A stretch of DNA of 64,000 nucleotides, taken from NCBI RefSeq assembly GCF_026672275.1, contig NZ_JANQCD010000013.1, positions 1-64,000 of the forward strand. The letters run 5' to 3'. This document shows positions 25,475 through 35,174 of this stretch, piece after piece. The notes under the pieces were generated by a model. It worked only from the letters and a program-made list of their open reading frames with translations. It did no database searches and was not told the DNA's origin. The stretch's first letter is position 1. Every line of letters starts with the position of its first letter. This stretch comes from Marinifilum sp. D737 (GTDB lineage Bacteria; Bacteroidota; Bacteroidia; Bacteroidales; Marinifilaceae). The position numbers were made by a program, and so were the translations under genes.

Positions 25475-25909
25475 ATGAAAGTAAAAATCGTTAATAAATC
25501 GAAACACGATTTACCTAAATACAGCACTGAATTATCAGCTGGAATGGATTTAAGAGCAAATCTTAATGAGCCGGTTTTTCTTAAATCATTGGAAAGAAAA
25601 TTGATTCCTACTGGTTTATTTATTGAATTACCAGCCGGTTATGAAGCTCAAATTCGTCCAAGAAGTGGAATGGCATTAAAAGAGGGGATTTCAGTTTTGA
25701 ATACACCAGGAACGATCGATGCGGATTACCGTGGCGAAATAGGTGTGATCCTGGTAAATCTATCCAATCAGGTTGTAGAAATTAACGATGGTGATAGAAT
25801 TTGTCAAATGGTTATTGCAGCGCACGAAACGGTGCAATGGGAGCCAGTTGAAGATTTAGAAGTATCGGAGCGCGGTGCTGGCGGATTTGGTCACACAGGA
25901 AAAGCTTAA
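25475..25909 (+). CDS. dut: dUTP diphosphatase
   Basis: Hydrolyses dUTP to dUMP. 144 residues, typical length. The five trimeric dUTPase motifs are present: [34 protein letters not shown] and [11 protein letters not shown]. It sits between the flippase and the nucleotidyltransferase, an order often seen in Bacteroidota. Confidence 0.97.
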   Translation: MKVKIVNKSKHDLPKYSTELSAGMDLRANLNEPVFLKSLERKLIPTGLFIELPAGYEAQIRPRSGMALKEGISVLNTPGTIDADYRGEIGVILVNLSNQVVEINDGDRICQMVIAAHETVQWEPVEDLEVSERGAGGFGHTGKA

Positions 25910-26002
25910 TCGTTAAAAAACATTAATTCGGATTGATTCTTAAGCCGAAATCTTAAATTTGATCCGAATTTTAGCTAATTTAAACATTACTACTACAAAG
26001 CA

Positions 26003-27007
26003 ATGAAAATTATTGTACCTATGGCAGGAATGGGGAAGCGTATGCGCCCTCATACTTTAACAGTGCCAAAACCATTAATTCCTATTGCAGGAAAACCTAT
26101 TGTTCAACGATTAGTTGAAGAAATTGCAAAAGTTTCGAATGAAAGCATCGAAGAAATTGCTTTCATTATTGGAGATTTTGGCAAGGAAGTTGAGAATCAG
26201 TTATGCGAGATTGCGGAAAATATTGGCGCAAAGTCGAGCATTTATTACCAAAATGAAGCTTTGGGAACTGCACATGCAATTCATTGTGCCGCAGAGTCTC
26301 TTTCAGGAAAAGTTGTTGTTGCTTTTGCGGATACGTTATTCAAAGCCGATTTTGTACTCGATGCCGAGGCAGACAGCGTGATTTGGGTACAGAAAGTTGA
26401 AGATCCATCGGCATTTGGAGTAGTTAAAATTGATGGTGAAAATAGAATTACTGATTTTGTTGAAAAACCTCAGGAGTTTGTTTCTGATTTAGCGATTATC
26501 GGAATCTATTACTTTAAAGATGGTGAAAACCTAAGAAGTGAATTACAGTACTTGTTGGATAACAAAGTGGTTGTGAATGGTGAATACCAGTTAACCGATG
26601 CGTTAGAAAACATGAAAAATAAAGGTTTGGTATTCAAGCCAGGTCAAGTTATTGAGTGGATGGATTGTGGAAACAAGGATGCTACAGTTCATACTAATCA
26701 AAGAATTTTGGAATATCATAAAGATGATGAATTGGTATGTGATTCATCGAATATTGAGAATTCAATTGTTATTCCTCCATGTTACATTGGAGAAAATGTG
26801 GTAATAAAAAACTCTATTGTTGGGCCACACGTATCTGTGGGAGCAGGAACAGTAGTTAGTAATACAATGGTTCGCAATACAATTGTTCAACGCCATTCGA
26901 ACTTGGAACATTTAAATCTGGAAAATTCTATGATTGGAAATCATGTAGATATTCAGGGTGATGTTGCTGAGTTAAATGTTGGCGACTTTGCGAGCTTTAC
27001 AAAATAG
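26003..27007 (+). CDS. Sugar-phosphate nucleotidyltransferase
   Basis: 334 residues. The N-terminal Rossmann-like domain has the activation loop GMGKRMRPHTLTVPKPLIPI, and the C-terminal part has left-handed beta-helix hexapeptide repeats (NSIVGPHVSVGAGTVV). It makes an NDP-sugar from a sugar-1-phosphate. The sugar and nucleotide cannot be told from sequence alone; glucose-1-phosphate enzymes are closest in form. Confidence 0.88.
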   Translation: MKIIVPMAGMGKRMRPHTLTVPKPLIPIAGKPIVQRLVEEIAKVSNESIEEIAFIIGDFGKEVENQLCEIAENIGAKSSIYYQNEALGTAHAIHCAAESLSGKVVVAFADTLFKADFVLDAEADSVIWVQKVEDPSAFGVVKIDGENRITDFVEKPQEFVSDLAIIGIYYFKDGENLRSELQYLLDNKVVVNGEYQLTDALENMKNKGLVFKPGQVIEWMDCGNKDATVHTNQRILEYHKDDELVCDSSNIENSIVIPPCYIGENVVIKNSIVGPHVSVGAGTVVSNTMVRNTIVQRHSNLEHLNLENSMIGNHVDIQGDVAELNVGDFASFTK

Positions 27008-27014
27008 ATAAAGG

Positions 27015-28787
27015 ATGAAGGCGGGAAGAAAATTGTTATTATCAATCTTGGTTGGAGGCTGTGTTTTATGCAGCGTTCCTTCTCATGCAAAGAGTGTAAA
27101 ATCTACCAAAAAAGATAAGCTTCAAAAAGAAGTAAAACTTACAGAACAGCAAAAGTTGGAGTTCGATTACGCTTTTGCCGAGGCCACCAAAGCCATTTTA
27201 CTTGGTGAGGTAGAAAAAGGGATTTCTTTGTATGTTTCCTGCCTTAAAATAGATCCTTCGAGTGCTGTTGTACGATACGAATTAGCGAACATCTATCTAA
27301 GTAAAGAAAACTACAACAGTGCTCTTGAATTGGCTCGTGGAGCAGTAGAACAACAACCTCGTAACCTTTGGTATCAGATTCAGTTGGCAAATATTTACCA
27401 AAAGAAAGGCATGATCGATCATGCTTGTAAGGTTTACGATGAATTGATTGAAATGTATCCGGAAAGAAATGATTTCTTTTACCTTCAAGCTGCTTTGTAT
27501 GCTTCGGTTGAAAAGTTTGAGGAAGCAATAAAGGTTTACGATCGCTTAGAAAAAAAAGAAGGAATTCAGGAAGGTGTTTCTCTTGAAAAAGAAAGACTTT
27601 ACATTAAAATGGGAGATAAGAAATCGGCCTATGCAGAAGTGCAAAAGTTGATTAAAAAATATCCGTATCGTGCCGATTTTTATGGAATGTTAGCTGATTT
27701 ATATTTGGGCGATAACGAAGAGGAAAAAGCCTTTAAACAGTATCAGGAAATTTTGAAAATTGATCCGAATAATGGTTTGGTTCATTTTTACCTGGCTGAT
27801 TTTTACAGAAAAAAAGGTGAAATCGACAAGGCAAATGCTTCATTAGTAAAGGCTTTCGAGCAAGAAGAGGTACAGGCCGATCAGAAAATACAGTATTTAA
27901 TTGCCATGCTAATGGCCCCTGATCAACCTGAATTGTCCGACGATTATTTGAAATCTTTACTTGACACTTTAGTAAAAGTGCACCCTGGACATGTTCGTGT
28001 TCATGCATTATATGCCGACTTTTTAAGAAAAAGAAAAGACAATGAAGGTGCTAAATACCATCTGGAAAAAGTATTGGAAGAGGAAAAATCCAATTATGTA
28101 GTTTGGGAAGAGTTATTGCTCATTTATAATGAACTATTGGATTTTGATGGGATGTTAAAAGTAAGTACTGAAGCATTAACATATTTTCCAAGTCAACCTC
28201 TGTTGTATGTATTTAAAGGAGTAGCAGCAGCTCAAAAGAACGATTATCATACTGCTATTAGTGCATTCGAAAATGGGATGCTATATGTTGGCGATAATAT
28301 AAGGTTGCGCATTCAGTTTAGAACTTATATGGGTGATGCTTATTACCAAAATGGTGATGCTAAAAAGGCATTTAAAGCTTACGATGAAGTTCTCTTGTAT
28401 GAACCTGATAACGTGATCGTATTGAATAATTACAGTTATTACCTTTCGGTTCGTGGAGAACAGCTTGAAAAGGCAAAGAAGATGAGTTCAAAATGTATTG
28501 AATTGGAAGCAGAAAATGCGACTTATTTAGATACTCATGCATGGGTTTTATACCGATTGGGAGAATACAGTGAGGCAAAGGAAATCATGGAAAAGGCCTT
28601 GCAATTTGGAGGCAATGATTCAGCAGTGCAAGTAGAACATTACGGCGATATTCTTTTCAGACTGGGCGAAGGTGAGAAAGCCATGGAAGAGTGGAAGAAA
28701 GCAATGGATTTGGGCGAAGGTTCGGAATACTTAGCAGAAAAAGTAAAAACAGGAACTATTCCTGAAGAAAAAGAAGATGAAGAATAA
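27015..28787 (+). CDS. Exported TPR-repeat protein
   Basis: 590 residues with a signal peptide (VGGCVLCSVPSHA) and at least ten TPR units (for example AFKQYQEILKIDPNNGLVHFYLADFYRKKGE). Probably a periplasmic scaffold for envelope assembly. It begins 7 bp after the nucleotidyltransferase and overlaps the DUF4292 gene by 11 bp, so these genes are one operon. Confidence 0.87.
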   Translation: MKAGRKLLLSILVGGCVLCSVPSHAKSVKSTKKDKLQKEVKLTEQQKLEFDYAFAEATKAILLGEVEKGISLYVSCLKIDPSSAVVRYELANIYLSKENYNSALELARGAVEQQPRNLWYQIQLANIYQKKGMIDHACKVYDELIEMYPERNDFFYLQAALYASVEKFEEAIKVYDRLEKKEGIQEGVSLEKERLYIKMGDKKSAYAEVQKLIKKYPYRADFYGMLADLYLGDNEEEKAFKQYQEILKIDPNNGLVHFYLADFYRKKGEIDKANASLVKAFEQEEVQADQKIQYLIAMLMAPDQPELSDDYLKSLLDTLVKVHPGHVRVHALYADFLRKRKDNEGAKYHLEKVLEEEKSNYVVWEELLLIYNELLDFDGMLKVSTEALTYFPSQPLLYVFKGVAAAQKNDYHTAISAFENGMLYVGDNIRLRIQFRTYMGDAYYQNGDAKKAFKAYDEVLLYEPDNVIVLNNYSYYLSVRGEQLEKAKKMSSKCIELEAENATYLDTHAWVLYRLGEYSEAKEIMEKALQFGGNDSAVQVEHYGDILFRLGEGEKAMEEWKKAMDLGEGSEYLAEKVKTGTIPEEKEDEE

Positions 28788-29643
28788 ATTACATTCAAAA
28801 ATATACCTGGGAGCCATGGTTTTAATCATGGCTTTTATTCAGTTTTCCTGTAAAACAACTTACGATCTTGGTGTAATAAAAGCTAAACCAATGTCGGATG
28901 CAAAGTTGTATAGAAATTTAATTGACAGTAGTTTACATTATAATACCTTATTCGTAAAGAAATACTCGGCCAATTATACTGTTGATGGTGTAAAAAAGAG
29001 CTTTAAAGGAGCAATTAAAATTCAGAAAGACAGTTTGATTTGGATTTCAATTACTGCTCCGGTTGGAGGTCTGGAAGTTGCTCGCTTAATGATTACTCAG
29101 GATTCTGTTAAGATGATTGACAGGATGAAAAAGAAATACTTTATAGATGACTATGATTTCTTTAGAGAAAAACTGAATGTAGACTTAAATTTTAAATCGC
29201 TTCAGGCAATTCTTACCAACTCAGTTTTTCAGGCAACAAATGGGGAAAAAGAAAAATCTTTTATTCGTAGTTTTAATGGACGAATTGTTGATAATATGTA
29301 CGTTTTCACCTCTGAAAAATCACGAAAAGTTGATCGTAAACTTCGTAAAGATAAGTTGAAAAGACTGTCTCGATTTGGTTACCAAAGAGTTGATATTGAC
29401 CCATCTTTAATGAGAATTACAGATGTTTTGGTTAAGGATTTTGTTGATTTACGAGATGTAAGCGTAAAATACCGGGATTTTAAAATGTATGAAGATCGTA
29501 AATTTCCACAGCGATTAAGTTTCGAGGTTGTTGATCCGAAACATTTATTATCTTGTAGTATTAAATTTAATAAGATTACTTTCGATGATGAATTGAAATT
29601 TTCATTTAAAATTTCAAGTAAGTACGAAAGAATATATCCTTAA
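28777..29643 (+). CDS. DUF4292 lipoprotein
   Basis: 288 residues with a lipobox (FIQFSC, Cys near 25). The DUF4292 pattern SLIWISITAPVGGLEVARLMITQDSVKMIDRMKK is clear. The fold is LolB/LolA-like in related families, so a role in outer-membrane lipid or lipoprotein handling is plausible. It overlaps the preceding gene by 11 bp. Confidence 0.85.
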   Translation: MKNKLHSKIYLGAMVLIMAFIQFSCKTTYDLGVIKAKPMSDAKLYRNLIDSSLHYNTLFVKKYSANYTVDGVKKSFKGAIKIQKDSLIWISITAPVGGLEVARLMITQDSVKMIDRMKKKYFIDDYDFFREKLNVDLNFKSLQAILTNSVFQATNGEKEKSFIRSFNGRIVDNMYVFTSEKSRKVDRKLRKDKLKRLSRFGYQRVDIDPSLMRITDVLVKDFVDLRDVSVKYRDFKMYEDRKFPQRLSFEVVDPKHLLSCSIKFNKITFDDELKFSFKISSKYERIYP

Positions 29644-29651
29644 AATAGATT

Positions 29652-30878
29652 ATGGGCGTTTCAAGAAAAAGATTCTTTAAATTTCCGCTGTGCATAATTA
29701 TTCTACTGATAACTTTATCTGTAGAAGGATTTTCGCAGACAAGTATGTCGACATTAAAAAAGCGAAAAGAACAGAACGAAAAAGACATTGCATATACAAA
29801 TACGCTCATCAAAAGCACAGTAAAAAACAAGAAAGTAAGCTTGGGGCGATTGAATTTATTGAACCAAAGAATTCGATCACGACAATCATTAATAAGTTCT
29901 ATCGAGAATGAAATAAGCTACATCGGCAAACAGATTCTCCAAAAGAATAGAGAAATCTCGAAATTGGAAGATGAATTAGAGAAGCTAAAAAAACAATATG
30001 CCAAGGTTATTGTTTACGCTCACAAGCAAAAAAATTCCTACGAAAAATTAATGTTTTTACTCTCTTCCAAGGATTTTAATCAAGCCTACAAACGATACAA
30101 ATACCTGCAACAATTTTCGGAGTACAGCAGAAAACAAGGAAAAACGATTGGAGTTAAAAAAGATTCCTTATCGGCAAAAATTGTGGAATTAAATAAGGTT
30201 AAGGCCGAAAAAGTTAGTCTTTTGGCACAAAAAACTGAAGAAAACAACAAGTTATCTGCCGAAAAATCGCAACAATCAGCCCTGGTTCAGAAGTTAAAAA
30301 AGCGCGAAAAACAACTTCGTGATGATTTGAGAAAACAAAAAAGATACGCCCAAAAACTACAAAAGGAAATTCAAAGAATTATAGAACGACAGGCTCGATT
30401 GGCCAAAAAATCGAGTAAATCTTCAGGAAAATATGCGATTACTCCAGAGGACAAAACACTTTCCATATCCTTTGATAAGAATAAAGGAAAATTGCCTTGG
30501 CCAACCAAAACCGGTTTTATTTCCGAAAAGTTTGGAGAGCATCCACACCCGGTTTTAAAGCATGTTACTGTTCGAAACGATGGTGTTAATATTACTACAG
30601 ATGCTAAATCGGATTGTAGGTCGGTGTTTAAAGGTGAGGTTACTCACATTCTTTCCATGCCTGGTTTAAATAATGTTGTGATTATCCGCCATGGTGAGTT
30701 CTTCTCGGTATATTCAAATTTGGCGAGTGTAAATGTAAAAAAGGGAGATGTAGTTCAATCAAAAGAAAAAATAGGTGTAGTTTACACTGATAATACACAA
30801 GACCAAACAGTATTAAAATTCCAATTGTGGAAGGGAAGTAGCAAATTAAATCCTGCACAGTGGTTGTATCGTAACTGA
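29652..30878 (+). CDS. EnvC/NlpD-like murein hydrolase activator (degenerate M23)
   Basis: 408 residues: signal peptide, long coiled coil (about 30-265), then a LytM/M23 domain (about 295-400). The zinc ligands seem to be lost: NDGVNITT stands where active enzymes have H..GxD, and YSNL where they have YxHL. EnvC-type activators lack catalysis and switch on amidases at the division site. Co-transcribed with the DUF4292 gene. Confidence 0.88.
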   Translation: MGVSRKRFFKFPLCIIILLITLSVEGFSQTSMSTLKKRKEQNEKDIAYTNTLIKSTVKNKKVSLGRLNLLNQRIRSRQSLISSIENEISYIGKQILQKNREISKLEDELEKLKKQYAKVIVYAHKQKNSYEKLMFLLSSKDFNQAYKRYKYLQQFSEYSRKQGKTIGVKKDSLSAKIVELNKVKAEKVSLLAQKTEENNKLSAEKSQQSALVQKLKKREKQLRDDLRKQKRYAQKLQKEIQRIIERQARLAKKSSKSSGKYAITPEDKTLSISFDKNKGKLPWPTKTGFISEKFGEHPHPVLKHVTVRNDGVNITTDAKSDCRSVFKGEVTHILSMPGLNNVVIIRHGEFFSVYSNLASVNVKKGDVVQSKEKIGVVYTDNTQDQTVLKFQLWKGSSKLNPAQWLYRN

Positions 30879-30901
30879 TTGTATTGCGTAGAAGATAAGT
30901 A

Positions 30902-33900
30902 ATGGAAAATAATCGGGATATTTTTATTGCGAAACTGGATCGTTTTATTCGCAAATACTACCAAAATTTACTATTACGTGGATTTCTGCTATGTACTGTA
31001 TTGCTTTTAAGTTACTGTTTCCTAATCTCTTTTTCCGAATATTTTTTATACCTATCGGTAGCTGTTAGAACGACATTAATCTTTTTATTTTTTGTATTAA
31101 TTATTGTTTTAGGATATCAGTTTCTAATTCGTCCAATTGTTGGATTATTTAAAATTGGAAAACGAATTTCGTATCGACAAGCAATTGATATTATTTCAAC
31201 ACATTTTCCAAATCTTCAGGATAAACTAATCAATACCCTTGAATTAACGGAGCAAGCCGAACAATTGAATCAAAATGAGAATTCTTTGCTCTTGGCCAGT
31301 ATCCATCAAAGAATCGAATCGGTTAAAATTATTCCTTTCCGAAAAGCAGTTTCGTTTAAGGCAAATTATAAATATTTAAAGTACCTTTTTGCCATTGCAA
31401 CTGTAATTGCTTTAGTACATTTTTTAATCCCTGATATGTATTCAAACAGTACGGAAAGACTTGTTAATTACCGTACAAAATACACGCCTCCTGCCGATTT
31501 TTCATTTGAGTTGGATCATTGGACTGGTAGAGCAGTTAAAGGCTCAAATTTTAGCTTAAAAGCTCACACCAAAGGGAAGTACATTCCAAGTGAAGTGTAC
31601 TTGCTTACAGACAATTCGAGGTTTTTGATGAAAAAAGAAAATTCGATAGAATTTTCCTATTTATTTCGAAATATCAACACAGATATCAAATTTCGACTAC
31701 AATCAGGAAAGGTAATTTCTGAAGAATTTAAAATTGAAGTGATTTCGAAGCCAGGCATTAAAAATTTTTCTATTTCAATAAAATCTCCAGCCTATACAAA
31801 ATTGCCTTTACGGATTGAAAAAAACATCGGAGATGTCAGTGTACCAGAGGGTTCGGAATTGGAGTGGATGTTTGAAACTGACTTTTCAAGTGCAGGAGAA
31901 TTAATTTTTTCTGATTCACTGAATCCTAGCCCGGTAATTTTAGATGGAAATAGACTTAAATTTTCACGAAAAATCAGGAAACCAAACTCATATAGAATTT
32001 ATCTAAGTAATAATGAATTTAATAGAGAATCCTATGCAAAATACAATGTCGATGTAATTCCTGATTTGTATCCACAAATTAAAATTGCAAGTATGCAAGA
32101 TTCTTTGATCGAATCGGGATATTATTTTCGTGGTCAGATAAAAGATGATTATGGATTTTCAAAATTGAGATTTGTATACGAAGCAGATAATTTATCTCCG
32201 GTTTACATTCCAATATCTTTGAATCGAAAATTAAGTGCACAGGAGTTTTTCTTCTCTTTCGATTTTGCATCTGAAAATTTTCAAGAGGGAAGCAACGTAA
32301 AATATTATTTCGAAGTTTTCGATAATGATGGTATTAATGGAGCAAAGAAAGTAAGTTCACAACAATTCAATTATTACATTCCTGATTCGAAACAACTTTA
32401 TGATTTGAACTCTGCTGTCCAGGATAGTATTGGAAGTAAAATTAACCAGAGTATTCAATTAAGTGAATCCATTCAACAGGATATTTTACGCATGCAAAAA
32501 AACACATTGGATGGGACGGCAGAGAAATGGCAGCAGGAACAATTGCTTAATGAGATAGGAAATAAGAAAAAGCAGTTAGATAATTTGTTGCAAGAGGTGA
32601 TCCAGGAAAATCAGCGTAAAAATCGTTTGATGAACTCAGCCGGAATGGATGATCCACTTTTAATGGAAAAGCAAAAGCAAATAGAAGATTTGCTTGAAAA
32701 AATAATGGATCCCGAACTACAGAACTTGTTTGATGAGTTCAATAAATTAGCCGAAGATCTTAATTCTGAAAACATCAATAAGTTAGGAAATCAGCTAAAA
32801 ATGTCGGTTGATGATTTTCAAAAACAATTGGATAGGAATCTGCAATTGCTTGAAAGATATGAGATTGAAGTTCGCGTTCAGCAATTGACAGATCGAATTA
32901 ATACATTGGCTGAACAGCAAGATATATCTGCGGATAAGAATCGACGAGATGCTGAAAAAATAAGGCAAGATCAGAAGTTGGGAGAGGAAAAGTGGAATGA
33001 ATTAAAAGAAGATTTAAAAGATGTTCTTGATAAAAATTCCTCTATTCAGAAACCATATGATTTCGATGGAGATTTAAATGATCTTCAGGATGAAATTGAT
33101 GAAATGATACGAGAATCAAATCAATTTTTTGAGAACAATAAATTTGGTAAAGGGGCAAAGAATATGAAAAACACCTCTTCCAAACAGAGGAGTTTTGCTC
33201 AAAAACTGAATGATAATATTGCCAATAGTACTTCAGCGCAAATGACTGCTGATATTGGAAATTTAATTCGATTGATGAATAATTTGATTGAATTTTCTTT
33301 TCAGCAAGAAGAGGTTTTAAAGAGCTTTAAAAGAATTGGATATTTAAATCCAAAGTATGTTGAAATGATTGAAAAACAAGGTGATCTGAAAGAAGAATAT
33401 GCTCTTATACAAGATTCTTTAATCACCTTATCAACCAGGTCACCTCAGGTTGCCTCATTAATTGGTAATCGAATATTCAATATCGAAAACGAGCTTGAAA
33501 AAGTCATTACTGAAGCAAGTGAGAGAAGAAAAATACAAGCAGCTACAGCGCAACAAAAAGTTTTAACTGACGTTAATGAGTTAAGTGTATTTTTGTCGGA
33601 AGCCTTGAAACAGATGATGGAGCAAATGGCAAATGCTATGCCTGGAGATCAAATGGGAGATAAGAAAGGTGGACAACCATCTTTCTTAAATTTGAAATCT
33701 GATCAAAAATCGCTAAAAAAAATGCTGGAGGAATTAATTTCTGATATGAAAAAAGGAAAGTCGGGAAAAGAGTCCAAAGAGAAATTAGGAAAATTTCTAC
33801 AGCAACAAGAAATGTATCGTCAAAATTTGCAAGAAATGCTTCAAAATGGAGGTCTTGGAAACGAAAGTGAGAAAATCTTACGTGAAGTAACCAAAATGCT

Positions 33901-34198
33901 TGACCAAATGGAGTCGGACATTTCTAATTTTTCGATAAATTCGAATATGATTTTACGCCAAAATCGTATTTTTTCAAAATTATTAGAAGCTGAAAATGCC
34001 CATAGAGAAAAAGATTTTGATAAAAAACGAGAAAGTAATTCAGGAAATATTTTAAAATTGAGTAACCCTAGAGAAATATTTGAGTATAAAAGAGTACGAA
34101 CGGATTTTGAAGGAGTATTCTATGACTCAAACGTAAAATTGTTCGACTATTATAATAAGTTGTACTTGGATTATATGATAAAACTTAATAATGACTAA
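30902..34198 (+). CDS. DUF4175-like large membrane protein with coiled coils
   Basis: 1098 residues with three membrane helices in the first 180 residues (about 22-45, 48-76, 155-173), an extracytoplasmic beta-rich part (about 180-500), and a long Gln/Lys/Glu-rich coiled coil to the end. A Met-rich low-complexity patch (QMMEQMANAMPGDQMGDKKG) lies near 905-925. It overlaps the next gene by 8 bp. The molecular role is unknown. Confidence 0.8.
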   Translation: MENNRDIFIAKLDRFIRKYYQNLLLRGFLLCTVLLLSYCFLISFSEYFLYLSVAVRTTLIFLFFVLIIVLGYQFLIRPIVGLFKIGKRISYRQAIDIISTHFPNLQDKLINTLELTEQAEQLNQNENSLLLASIHQRIESVKIIPFRKAVSFKANYKYLKYLFAIATVIALVHFLIPDMYSNSTERLVNYRTKYTPPADFSFELDHWTGRAVKGSNFSLKAHTKGKYIPSEVYLLTDNSRFLMKKENSIEFSYLFRNINTDIKFRLQSGKVISEEFKIEVISKPGIKNFSISIKSPAYTKLPLRIEKNIGDVSVPEGSELEWMFETDFSSAGELIFSDSLNPSPVILDGNRLKFSRKIRKPNSYRIYLSNNEFNRESYAKYNVDVIPDLYPQIKIASMQDSLIESGYYFRGQIKDDYGFSKLRFVYEADNLSPVYIPISLNRKLSAQEFFFSFDFASENFQEGSNVKYYFEVFDNDGINGAKKVSSQQFNYYIPDSKQLYDLNSAVQDSIGSKINQSIQLSESIQQDILRMQKNTLDGTAEKWQQEQLLNEIGNKKKQLDNLLQEVIQENQRKNRLMNSAGMDDPLLMEKQKQIEDLLEKIMDPELQNLFDEFNKLAEDLNSENINKLGNQLKMSVDDFQKQLDRNLQLLERYEIEVRVQQLTDRINTLAEQQDISADKNRRDAEKIRQDQKLGEEKWNELKEDLKDVLDKNSSIQKPYDFDGDLNDLQDEIDEMIRESNQFFENNKFGKGAKNMKNTSSKQRSFAQKLNDNIANSTSAQMTADIGNLIRLMNNLIEFSFQQEEVLKSFKRIGYLNPKYVEMIEKQGDLKEEYALIQDSLITLSTRSPQVASLIGNRIFNIENELEKVITEASERRKIQAATAQQKVLTDVNELSVFLSEALKQMMEQMANAMPGDQMGDKKGGQPSFLNLKSDQKSLKKMLEELISDMKKGKSGKESKEKLGKFLQQQEMYRQNLQEMLQNGGLGNESEKILREVTKMLDQMESDISNFSINSNMILRQNRIFSKLLEAENAHREKDFDKKRESNSGNILKLSNPREIFEYKRVRTDFEGVFYDSNVKLFDYYNKLYLDYMIKLNND

Positions 34199-34598
34199 AT
34201 CTGATAACTTGTTGGTATTTCCATCTGAACTAGAAAACATAAGTAGGGTTGAAAGATTAATAGATGATATTTCATCTTCCTACAATTTAAGCTCTGAAAT
34301 TTACGGTAAGATTTCAGTTGCCATTATTGAAGCTGTTAATAATGCCATTCTTCATGGTAATAGATTAGATGTCTCAAAAAACGTAAAAGTTGAGTACAAC
34401 ATCAATGAAGAAGCCATTCAGTTTATTGTTGAAGATGAAGGATCTGGCTTTGATTTTGAAAATATTCCTGATCCAACTTTACCTGAAAATATTGAAAAAA
34501 CTCATGGTAGAGGTATTTTTCTTATGAATCATTTAGCTGATGATATTGAATTTTGCGAAAATGGCGCATTAGTTGATATGAAATTTAGATTTGCATAG
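34191..34598 (+). CDS. HATPase domain protein (RsbW/anti-sigma kinase-like)
   Basis: 135 residues, GHKL fold only. N-box AIIEAVNNAILHGN, G1 VEDEGSGFDF and G2 THGRGIFLMN. Such single-domain proteins bind sigma factors or anti-anti-sigma factors. It overlaps the DUF4175 gene by 8 bp and abuts ybeY. The partner is unknown; no STAS gene is in the window. Confidence 0.88.
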   Translation: MTKSDNLLVFPSELENISRVERLIDDISSSYNLSSEIYGKISVAIIEAVNNAILHGNRLDVSKNVKVEYNINEEAIQFIVEDEGSGFDFENIPDPTLPENIEKTHGRGIFLMNHLADDIEFCENGALVDMKFRFA

Positions 34599-35024
34599 AT
34601 GTTGATTACATATAATTCGTGTGAAACAGAAATTCCCGCGATTGATCAAAAACGCATTAGCGATTGGGTCAGTCGCGTTGTCGTTAATAATGGCGGCGAA
34701 ATAGGAGAGGTAAATTATTACTTTTGCTCCGATGATTACCTGTTGGAAATGAATCGTGAACACCTTAATCACGATTATTATACAGATATAATAACCTTCG
34801 ATTACACCGTAGCTAATATTATCTCGGGAGATCTTTTTATAAGTGTTGATACAGTACGTGATAATGCGGAAGAGTACAAGTGCGAGTATTTAGAGGAACT
34901 CCATCGTGTTATTATTCATGGTATACTGCATTTGTTAGGTATTGATGATAAAACTGATGAAGATCAGGCGATCATGACACAAAAGGAGGATGAATCATTA
35001 GCATTACTTTCCAAGATTATTTAA
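34599..35024 (+). CDS. ybeY: Endoribonuclease YbeY
   Basis: 141 residues. The metal motif HGILHLLGIDDKTDED has the two His of HxxxH; the usual third His is Asp, as seen in other Bacteroidota. Needed for 16S rRNA 3' end maturation and ribosome quality control. The ATG directly follows the previous stop codon. Confidence 0.93.
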   Translation: MLITYNSCETEIPAIDQKRISDWVSRVVVNNGGEIGEVNYYFCSDDYLLEMNREHLNHDYYTDIITFDYTVANIISGDLFISVDTVRDNAEEYKCEYLEELHRVIIHGILHLLGIDDKTDEDQAIMTQKEDESLALLSKII

Positions 35025-35124
35025 ATTTGTGAAATTTTTTAATTTATTTTGCTGGATTACAAGATGTTAGAAAGCGCTGTTGTTTTCTAGTATTTTGATA
35101 TTCAGTGGATTAGTTTAATTTATT

Positions 35125-35132
35125 TATCTTTG
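35125..35132 (+). promoter_or_regulatory. Candidate -7 element for mnmG
   Basis: TATCTTTG matches TAnnTTTG, 42 bp before the start codon. Confidence 0.4.
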
Positions 35133-35174
35133 TAGGTAGATAAGGAATAAAGAATACAAATATCTTATAATAGT

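Noticed and set aside
25923-25972. Weak ATTCGGAT/ATCCGAAT inverted pair after dut
   Set aside because: Long loop and poor T-run; not convincing as a terminator.
28372-28578. Minus-strand frames of 60-110 aa inside the TPR and other long genes
   Set aside because: They are antisense shadows of well-supported genes with biased composition and no family resemblance.
34060-34070. AGTAACCCT resembling the first block of the sigma motif (minus strand)
   Set aside because: It lies inside the DUF4175 gene and has no second block at the required spacing.
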